A stretch of 11,289 nt of DNA from an uncultured Lachnospiraceae bacterium (GTDB lineage Bacteria > Bacillota > Clostridia > Lachnospirales > Lachnospiraceae): NCBI GenBank assembly GCA_910578475.1, contig CAJTRK010000059.1, positions 1 to 11,289 on the forward strand, given 5' to 3'. A program made the translations under genes and the position numbers. This document shows positions 1 through 5,298 of this stretch, one piece after another. Every line of letters starts with the position of its first letter. Position 1 is the first letter of the stretch. The notes beneath the pieces are model-generated. The model was not told where the DNA came from. It ran no database searches and saw only the letters and a program-made list of their open reading frames with translations.

Positions 1-32
1 TAAATTCTCGTCTGGCATCCACTAAGATTACA

Positions 33-55
33 GCAATTTCCTATAGGATAAAAAA
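33..55 (-). repeat. Short repeated element after a terminator, copy 1
   Basis: On the plus strand the sequence gcaatttcctatag is followed by gataaaaaa. The same sequence, lacking one g, recurs at 7797-7820. Both copies lie immediately beyond the U-tract side of a minus-strand terminator. The cctatagg core is palindromic. Function is unknown; it may be the conserved edge of a dispersed intergenic repeat or a 3'-end processing signal. Two copies in 11 kb is all that can be seen here. Confidence 0.5.
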
Positions 56-81
56 CGGCACATTGCCCATGCAATGTGCCG
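49..81 (-). terminator. Intrinsic terminator of the sugar ABC importer operon
   Basis: A perfect 11-bp stem (56-66 paired with 71-81) closes a 4-nt loop. On the minus strand it is followed by a run of five T, read from the A-tract at 51-55. It starts 29 bases after the stop of the downstream permease gene, so it fits the end of the regulator, binding-protein and permease transcript. There is no T-run on the plus-strand side, so it works in one direction only. Confidence 0.9.
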
Positions 82-109
82 CTAATAACACAAGTTATTA
101 TATTCCCGA

Positions 110-979
110 TTACTCTTTTACACCGCCGAGCGCAACGCCTGCGATGATGTGTTTGGAGAGAATGAAATATACGATAAAAATAGGTAATATCGTAATAACC
201 AGACCAACATAGATAATACCGTGGTCGGAACGGAATCTCTCACCTCTCATCAGCTGTACGAACATCGGAAGCGTATATTTTTTCTGAGATGTAAGCAGCA
301 TGGAAGGCGTATAGAAGTTATTCCACGATGCGATAAAAGCAAAGATACACTGTGTCGCGATTGCCGGTCTCATAAGCGGCATCGCAATCGTATTAAAGGT
401 ATTGAACTCTCTGGAACCGTCAATTCTCGCCGCGTCCACGATTTCAAGCGGCAGCGCGCTCTGCATGTACTGTCTCATAAAGAATACGGTAGAAGGCGCC
501 GCAATCGCGGGAATAATCAATGGTATATAACTGTTTCCAAGTCCCAGTCCGAACACGAAACGGAAGAAACCGATGGAAGACACCTGTACGGGAATCATCA
601 TAATCGCCATGATAAATACCCATGCGAACTGACATCCTTTGAATTTGTATACGGTAACGCCGTATGCCGTCATCGTCGAAAAATAAACTGTCAGCAATGT
701 GGAGCCAAAAGCAATAATACAGCTGTTTACCATGTATTTCCATAACGGTACATTCGCATTACACTGATACAAAAGTTTCTCCCAGTTCTCCATAAAGTAA
801 TGAGACGGAATGAGTGAAAAACTTGACTGAATATCCACGCTGGTTCTTGTCGCATTCACAATCATAATCCAGAAAGGAATCAAACTCAAGAAACAGAGAA
901 AAATACATATAGCATTTCGAAATATCTGGGCGCCGAGGATTCTTGCATGTAATCCGCCCTCCTGACTATTCTTTGCCAT
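110..979 (-). CDS. Carbohydrate ABC transporter permease (MalG-like, CUT1)
   Basis: This is the second inner-membrane subunit of a CUT1-family sugar importer and forms the translocation channel with the permease encoded just upstream. Its 289 residues are normal for the family. Six membrane segments can be seen at about residues 22-42, 83-105, 117-137, 150-168, 207-227 and 256-274. The cytoplasmic EAA loop that docks the ATPase lies at about 180-203, with the core DAARIDGSREF and then a conserved PLMRP. The start lies 2 bases after the upstream stop codon. Its AAAGGAGG ribosome binding site lies inside the end of that upstream gene, so translation is probably coupled. Cellobiose or another beta-glucoside is the inferred substrate, from the divergent phosphorylase gene; sequence alone does not fix it. 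No ATPase gene is adjacent. Confidence 0.93.
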   Translation of the reverse strand: MAKNSQEGGLHARILGAQIFRNAICIFLCFLSLIPFWIMIVNATRTSVDIQSSFSLIPSHYFMENWEKLLYQCNANVPLWKYMVNSCIIAFGSTLLTVYFSTMTAYGVTVYKFKGCQFAWVFIMAIMMIPVQVSSIGFFRFVFGLGLGNSYIPLIIPAIAAPSTVFFMRQYMQSALPLEIVDAARIDGSREFNTFNTIAMPLMRPAIATQCIFAFIASWNNFYTPSMLLTSQKKYTLPMFVQLMRGERFRSDHGIIYVGLVITILPIFIVYFILSKHIIAGVALGGVKE

Positions 980-981
980 GA

Positions 982-1992
982 TTATTTTGCCTCCTTTCTT
1001 GTTTTCTGTGCGGCTTTAATCGCCCTCTTTTCTTTAATCGCATCTTTATCTCTCATAATATAGAAGAGAATGAGACTAAAGAACAATGTTACAACAAACA
1101 GAACAAGGGATGCCGCAGACGCCTTACCCATCTGTCTTGAACCGGTAAAGGCGAGTTCACGAATATACATTGTAATCGTTCTGGTCGTATAATCCGGGTC
1201 ACCGTAACCGCTTGTTGTCAACAGTTTCGGGATATCATACATCTGAAGGCCGCCAATCGCGGAGTTTACAAGCGTGAATAACATAATCGGCCGCAGCAGC
1301 GGTAACGTTACGCTCTTAAAAATCTGCCAGCTCGATGCGCCGTCCACTCTGGCCGCCTCGAACAAAGAAGGACTGATACCAAGCACCCCCGCCGTCAGTA
1401 CAATCATCGTGTTTCCATACCACATCCAGAAGTTGATAAAGGAAATGATAGCTCTTGTTGACCATTTTGTATCCAGGAAACGGAATGGCTCCGACCATAT
1501 TCCACTGTTTACCAGAAATTGGTTGATTGGCCCGTTCGGATAATCAAACAGTTTATAGAATAAAACGGAAATTGTAGCCGCCGTGATAATATTCGGCATA
1601 AAAGTCAGAATTTTGTATGCGCCCTGCGCTTTCAGTTTTACTCGCGTATCGGTAAACCAGACCGCCAAAAGAAGCGCCAGCAAAATCTGCGGCAGGAAGT
1701 TCATCAGCCACATAATAATTGTGTTCCATAATGCCCGGAAGGTATAGGTATCGAATAAAGCGCCGTCTTTTCCTACGAAAATCGTGCTAAAATTTTTCAG
1801 ACCGTTAAAGGTCGGACCTACTTCCACGTTGAACATTGTATCCGTATAGTTTTCACAAAACGCAAGACCCATCGTGTAAACAAGAGGCCATAACTGAAAG
1901 ATAGCGAAAATAATAAAAAACGGAGCGATAAAGAAATATCCGTAGCGACCGTATTCTACCGTTTTACGCTTGTTACTGCTGCTCTTTGCCAT
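982..1992 (-). CDS. Carbohydrate ABC transporter permease (MalF/UgpA-like, CUT1)
   Basis: This is the first membrane subunit of the sugar importer. It has 336 residues, with a basic cytoplasmic N-terminus and membrane segments at about 18-45, 88-112, 127-147, 182-205, 235-253 and 290-313. The EAA loop is clear at 212-235, with EAARVDGASSWQIF followed by PLLRP, the surface that contacts the ATPase. The last 25 residues are highly charged (Lys, Arg, Glu, Ala), as expected of a cytoplasmic tail. The start follows GTGGAG and AAGGA motifs on the minus strand. The gene lies 206 bases after the binding-protein gene and 2 bases before the second permease, an arrangement typical of msm or ugp-like operons. 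The pair surely forms one importer; the exact sugar is inferred from context. Confidence 0.93.
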   Translation of the reverse strand: MAKSSSNKRKTVEYGRYGYFFIAPFFIIFAIFQLWPLVYTMGLAFCENYTDTMFNVEVGPTFNGLKNFSTIFVGKDGALFDTYTFRALWNTIIMWLMNFLPQILLALLLAVWFTDTRVKLKAQGAYKILTFMPNIITAATISVLFYKLFDYPNGPINQFLVNSGIWSEPFRFLDTKWSTRAIISFINFWMWYGNTMIVLTAGVLGISPSLFEAARVDGASSWQIFKSVTLPLLRPIMLFTLVNSAIGGLQMYDIPKLLTTSGYGDPDYTTRTITMYIRELAFTGSRQMGKASAASLVLFVVTLFFSLILFYIMRDKDAIKEKRAIKAAQKTRKEAK

Positions 1993-2128
1993 ATCTCCAC
2001 ATCCTTCTCATAATTTTTGTTTTTGCCATGCTCAAGCCGCGTCACAGGCATTTGACATTTCTCCGGACCCGGAACCCTCTCAAATATCTGTGCCGCGTCC
2101 CTTACACACAAGCAATTTTTTTGTTACA

Positions 2129-2153
2129 GAAGGTACGGCCAAGCCGTACCTTC
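2129..2153 (-). other. Intercistronic hairpin between binding protein and permeases
   Basis: A perfect 11-bp stem (2129-2139 with 2143-2153) with a 3-nt loop sits in the 206-base gap after the binding-protein gene. On the minus strand the sequence after the stem is TGTAACAAAAAAA, without a U-tract, so it is not a standard terminator. A smaller 6-bp hairpin (2182-2197) lies directly after the stop codon. By analogy with malE-malF intercistronic structures it may stabilise the binding-protein message or partly block transcription, giving more lipoprotein than permease. That role is inference. Confidence 0.6.
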
Positions 2154-2198
2154 CAATAATATTTCTTTTATTTCTTTCCAAATGAGAAACTTCTCATC

Positions 2199-3635
2199 TT
2201 ATTCTACCGTCAATGCCGGATAAGCTTCTGCTACTGCGCTCTTGAAGTCTGCGATAGCAGTTTCTTTATCTTTGTCGCCTTTTGCATAAGCGGTTACCTG
2301 TGTATCCAACAGCTCATTAACCTTCTGGTCATATGCGCACATCCAGGAAACGTCAACGTCTTCAGCCAAAGGAGAGAATACTGCGATGAAATCCTGACCG
2401 CCCAGGAAGTCATATGCGCCCTTGCCAGCGTCTGACAGGTTCTTCATAGCTGTCTTGTTGTTTACATAGTCCAGTGTCTCTTCGGAAAGTTTCTGGATTG
2501 TTTCTGTATCACAGCAAAGAGTCTTCATAATCTGTCCTGCAAGAGCCGTATCAGAGCAGTTTGCCGTTGCGCCAAGCCATGTGCCTCCCCAGTAGTAAGG
2601 AGCCGGACCCTGGCACATATTCCACAGACCGTATGTACCCTGGCCTGCTGCTTCGCCACCGCAGTTCGCTTTAATCGTCCAGTGCAGGAACCATGTACAT
2701 CCGAAGTAACCGAATACTGCATCGGTAGAAGGACCAGCGTTCCATTCGTCAGACCACTGTGTTGTCTTCTGTGTCAAATCTTCAGATTCAAGTACCTTAA
2801 CAACATCCATGTACTCTTCCATTGCGCTGTCCATATGGAATACGCTGTCGGAAGTTACCCAGGGCTGTGTCTTGTTGGACATAAATGTGTTTACAACGTC
2901 ACCGTTAGAAGAAAGGATTCTTGTTGCATCGCCTGATTTTTCCTTAATCTCTCTTGCTGTGTCAAGGAAAGCATCCCAGGAATTAATCTTTGCCTGCATT
3001 TCTTCCGGGCTCTTTACGCCAAGAATGCTTTCTGCGAGGTCAGCTCTGTAAATGAAGGAGCCAGGGCATGCCTGCCAGGAAAGTCCTTTTAAGGAACCGT
3101 CTCTCTGGTCAGTTGCAATAGTAATCGTATAAGGATACATTTCTGCAAGGTCTGCATCCGTGATACCGCAGTCCGTTACCGGAATTGTGTAATCGCTGTT
3201 GGTGTACTTCATGATATAACCAGCCTCGAAAGCAATCATATCCGGGTAGTCTTCTGCGTCGGGTGTCTGTAATAACTGGTCGATTTTCTCCTGATATACT
3301 GCGGAGTCACCAACGTTTACATACTCAACTCTGTCTTTGATTTCAGGATATACGTTGAATACATATTCCAGTCTTTCCTGTAACTCTGTGTTCCAGGAGT
3401 AGATGTAGAACTTATCCCCGGAAGATGCCCCCCCCTCTGTGTCTGCTGCCGCATCCGTTTGTGTATCAGCCGCTGCCGTGTTATCTGCTGCCGCCGTGTT
3501 GTCCGTTGTTGCCGCCGCCGTATTATCCGCTGCCGCACCGTTGTCTGTTGCCGCTCCGCCGTTTCCACCACAGCCGACGAGCAGACTTGCTACCATTGCC
3601 GTTGAAAGAAGAGCGCTAAGTAACTTTTTCTTCAT
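2199..3635 (-). CDS. Sugar-binding lipoprotein of ABC importer (family 1 SBP)
   Basis: This is the extracellular, lipid-anchored receptor that delivers sugar to the two downstream permeases. The N-terminus has three lysines, a hydrophobic stretch and the lipobox LVGC, with the lipidated cysteine at residue 22. Residues about 23-72 are a low-complexity linker rich in Ala, Asp, Asn, Thr and Gly, which tethers the globular domain to the membrane. The mature domain starts near DKFYIYSWN and is rich in Trp and Tyr, as in proteins that stack aromatic side chains on sugar rings. Nine cysteines remain after the lipid one, which is many for an exported protein. The total of 478 residues is normal for family 1 solute-binding proteins once the linker is counted. 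The start follows GGGAGG at good spacing. The ligand is inferred to be cellobiose or a cello-oligosaccharide from the phosphorylase gene. A run of eight G lies in the coding strand at 3428-3435. Confidence 0.93.
   Translation of the reverse strand: MKKKLLSALLSTAMVASLLVGCGGNGGAATDNGAAADNTAAATTDNTAAADNTAAADTQTDAAADTEGGASSGDKFYIYSWNTELQERLEYVFNVYPEIKDRVEYVNVGDSAVYQEKIDQLLQTPDAEDYPDMIAFEAGYIMKYTNSDYTIPVTDCGITDADLAEMYPYTITIATDQRDGSLKGLSWQACPGSFIYRADLAESILGVKSPEEMQAKINSWDAFLDTAREIKEKSGDATRILSSNGDVVNTFMSNKTQPWVTSDSVFHMDSAMEEYMDVVKVLESEDLTQKTTQWSDEWNAGPSTDAVFGYFGCTWFLHWTIKANCGGEAAGQGTYGLWNMCQGPAPYYWGGTWLGATANCSDTALAGQIMKTLCCDTETIQKLSEETLDYVNNKTAMKNLSDAGKGAYDFLGGQDFIAVFSPLAEDVDVSWMCAYDQKVNELLDTQVTAYAKGDKDKETAIADFKSAVAEAYPALTVE
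3461..3560 (-). repeat. Degenerate coding repeats in the lipoprotein linker
   Basis: GC-rich degenerate repeats of about 18 nt encode the linker, giving peptide units such as AADNTA. They contain many gcc/gct and tt[ag]tc[ct] blocks on the plus strand. Such Ala/Asp/Thr tethers are common after the lipobox in clostridial binding proteins. Unit copy number probably varies between strains, which is inference. Confidence 0.6.
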
Positions 3636-3664
3636 AAAATTTTTCCTCCCTTATGGATTCTTGG

Positions 3665-3678
3665 TGTCACTGTTTTCA
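3665..3678 (-). promoter_or_regulatory. Candidate cre site (CcpA) before the lipoprotein gene
   Basis: On the minus strand TGAAAACAGTGACA matches the cre consensus TGWAANCGNTNWCA at 13 of 14 positions. The one mismatch is A for G in the central CG. It lies 29-43 bases upstream of the lipoprotein start, between any promoter in the gap and the gene, where CcpA could block elongation. Catabolite repression of a cellobiose importer would be expected, but the central mismatch lowers confidence. Confidence 0.4.
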
Positions 3679-3709
3679 GTTTTTCACCAGCTACTTTTGC
3701 ATTTATTAT

Positions 3710-3729
3710 CATTATCGGTTTTCCCGATA
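3710..3729 (-). promoter_or_regulatory. Inverted repeat and possible operator/promoter for the lipoprotein gene
   Basis: The 107-base gap between regulator and lipoprotein genes contains TATCGG and CCGATA, a 6-bp inverted repeat with a 5-base spacer (3713-3718 with 3724-3729). The plus-strand stretch at 3710-3723 loosely resembles the 14-base operator candidate seen at 4828 and 5198, agreeing at 9 of 14 positions. On the minus strand a weak TTTATA and GATAAT pair 17 bases apart spans it. It has no T-run, so it is not a terminator. A second, regulated promoter for the transport genes is possible but not proven. Confidence 0.35.
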
Positions 3730-3742
3730 TAAATGCCTTATT

Positions 3743-4756
3743 TCAGGTTAAATCTCCTACCGAACTTCCCGGATATACTTCTCCTTCCACGACAATTTGT
3801 TCGATAATCGTCGTTTTCGGATGTTCAATCAGGCTGATTAGTTTTTCTGCGGCTGACTGTCCCAGTCCCTTCGTGTCCTGCTTTACCGTCGTAAGCTGCG
3901 GTTCGAAATGCCTTCCGATTCGGATTCCGTCATATCCGGCGATGGAAATGTCATGCGGGATTTTCAACCCTCTTTCATAAATCGCATTGATTCCTCCGAA
4001 ACAGGCAAAATCATCAGGATACAAAATGCAGGTCGGCCGGTCTTTCAAATCGAGCAGCCGTTCCGTTTCGATATGGGTTGCTTTCGTATCACGATACGCC
4101 GCTTTTCCTATGTATTCATCCGGCACTTCAATTCCGAGCTCTGCCGCCGTTTTATAAAAAGATGCCAGACGGCTGCGTGTTACTGAGGAATCCGCTCCGT
4201 GGATATACGCAACTTTGCGATGTCCTTTTTCATATACATAATGAAGCAAATCTCTCATGCCTTTTACATTGTCCGATATGACCGCGCTTACATTGTTGAA
4301 TATATGGTCTATCGTAACACTCGGAATATCGCTCTGCACCAGTTCAAACACTTCCGGATGGTCAAACTGGGTATTCGCAATAACGACACCGTCAAAACCT
4401 CTGTACCGGCAATGCTCCAGATAGGACATTTTATTAGGTCTTACGCTGCTGCTGTTAAGGAAAGTAATATCATACCCTTTGTCTTCCGCCGTACATTTCA
4501 GACTGTCCAGCACCTGTGCAAAATAATCATGCGTCAGACCGCTGTGGTCATCTACCGCAAACAGAACGCCGATGTTATAACTTCGTTTTGTCTTAAGCGT
4601 TTTCGCTGCGGAATTAGGAAAATATCCCATTTCTTTGGCAACTCGTCTGATATATGCTTTTGTCTCCACACCAATGTCCTTGTGGTCATTGAGCGCCTTG
4701 CTTACGGTCGCGATAGATACTCCGCACTCCGCAGAAATGTCTTTCATTGATACCAT
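3743..4756 (-). CDS. LacI-family transcriptional regulator, probable beta-glucoside sensor
   Basis: This is a DNA-binding repressor or regulator with a sugar-sensing domain, 337 residues, standard for the LacI/GalR family. The helix-turn-helix is at residues 5-24 (MKDISAECGVSIATVSKALN). The hinge helix is at about 48-56 and keeps the minor-groove-inserting leucine (L54), although the usual hinge arginine is lysine. Residues from about 60 on form the periplasmic-binding-protein-like effector domain, with landmarks FDGVVIANT, HRKVAYIHG and ISIAGYDG. The start is chosen because AGGAG lies 7 bases before this ATG; an in-frame ATG three codons later is less well placed. It precedes the transport genes on the same strand and is divergent from the phosphorylase gene, so it probably controls both and itself. 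The effector (cellobiose or a product) is inferred. Confidence 0.93.
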   Translation of the reverse strand: MVSMKDISAECGVSIATVSKALNDHKDIGVETKAYIRRVAKEMGYFPNSAAKTLKTKRSYNIGVLFAVDDHSGLTHDYFAQVLDSLKCTAEDKGYDITFLNSSSVRPNKMSYLEHCRYRGFDGVVIANTQFDHPEVFELVQSDIPSVTIDHIFNNVSAVISDNVKGMRDLLHYVYEKGHRKVAYIHGADSSVTRSRLASFYKTAAELGIEVPDEYIGKAAYRDTKATHIETERLLDLKDRPTCILYPDDFACFGGINAIYERGLKIPHDISIAGYDGIRIGRHFEPQLTTVKQDTKGLGQSAAEKLISLIEHPKTTIIEQIVVEGEVYPGSSVGDLT

Positions 4757-4827
4757 CTGTCCGCTCCTGTCTTGTTCACGTCAGGCCATCTCCTGCCGCA
4801 GCATTATGATAGGAATCAGCCCAAATC

Positions 4828-4841
4828 ACTTAATCGTTTTC
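4828..4841 (-). promoter_or_regulatory. Candidate LacI-type operator in the regulator leader
   Basis: The plus-strand sequence acttaatcgttttc is identical to that at 5198-5211 in front of the phosphorylase gene. It contains a central CG, as LacI-family hinge helices prefer. It lies 72 bases upstream of the regulator start, downstream of the weak promoter candidate, which fits autorepression. The left half of the wider palindrome is poorly conserved here. Confidence 0.5.
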
Positions 4842-4968
4842 GTAATTTCAGTCTATATCATATTGAATAATTTTGCAATACATTTTTTTCTTTTTTTGTA
4901 AAAAATATATATATTTGTCTATTTTTCACAGATTCCGCTCTCCTCTTTTTGTGGTTTTGCATAATTCA

Positions 4969-4996
4969 TTTACATTTCATTTACACTTTGTTCATA
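4969..4996 (+). promoter_or_regulatory. Phased TTTACA-like boxes, possible response-regulator site
   Basis: TTTACA occurs at 4969-4974 and 4980-4985 and TTCATA at 4991-4996, each 11 bases apart and so on one face of the helix. A weaker TGCATA lies one period earlier at 4958-4963. The pattern resembles the direct repeats bound by PhoP/OmpR-type response regulators in Firmicutes. The region is AT-rich, so chance is a serious alternative. Confidence 0.3.
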
Positions 4997-5140
4997 ATTC
5001 AAGAAAATTATTTCAAACGTTTTCGCCATCTTTTGTTTTATCCTTTGCAAAAAACAGGAAAAACGCGCCAAAGTGTCCTTTTTCATCCATAATCGGCAAA
5101 AAATTTCCGACTGACTTTTGATAATTTGTTGTAATTTTTA

Positions 5141-5168
5141 TTGCACTTTCCATTTTTTTCTGTATACT
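5141..5168 (+). promoter_or_regulatory. Sigma-A type promoter of the phosphorylase gene
   Basis: TTGCAC (5141-5146) and TATACT (5163-5168) are separated by 16 bases. Transcription would start near 5175, giving a leader of about 120 bases. The operator candidate lies just downstream of the start, so a bound repressor would block initiation or early elongation. A second -10-like TATAGT is at 5170-5175. Confidence 0.6.
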
Positions 5169-5187
5169 TTATAGTATCACTTAATCC

Positions 5188-5211
5188 GAAATCGATTACT
5201 TAATCGTTTTC
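5188..5211 (+). promoter_or_regulatory. Candidate LacI-type operator of the phosphorylase gene
   Basis: The core is CGATTA, two bases, TAATCG (5193-5206), a perfect inverted repeat. Allowing one mismatched pair it extends to a 24-base palindrome. Its right part is the 14-base sequence shared with 4828-4841. A further partial copy, acttaatc, lies at 5179-5186, so one and a half sites sit just after the predicted transcription start. The neighbouring LacI-family protein is the obvious candidate to bind it. Confidence 0.6.
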
Positions 5212-5298
5212 TGTCCCAATTTTAACCTGTAAGACCGATTTTATCTATGACACTGTTTTTCCAAACCGTTCAACTAATAAAGAAGGAGTGAACAGCTT

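Larger units (their letters stand above)
4757..5298. promoter_or_regulatory. Divergent regulatory region between regulator and phosphorylase
   Basis: This 542-base AT-rich stretch has no credible gene. It contains T- and A-runs and a TA-rich block around 4900-4915. Control signals found here are listed separately. For the regulator gene only a weak minus-strand promoter is visible: TTGCAA (4873-4878) and TATAGA (4852-4857), with a short 15-base spacer. A palindromic AAACGTTT lies at 5016-5023, with the CG centre typical of LacI/CcpA-type sites but with poor flanks. Confidence 0.6.

Noticed and set aside
5011..5024. AAACGTTT-centred sequence as a cre site
   Set aside because: Three mismatches to the cre consensus in either direction; kept only as a note within the intergenic region.
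4873..5121. An 82-codon plus-strand frame in the divergent intergenic region
   Set aside because: It is a Phe-rich translation of AT-rich DNA with no ribosome binding site, and it overlaps regulatory signals.
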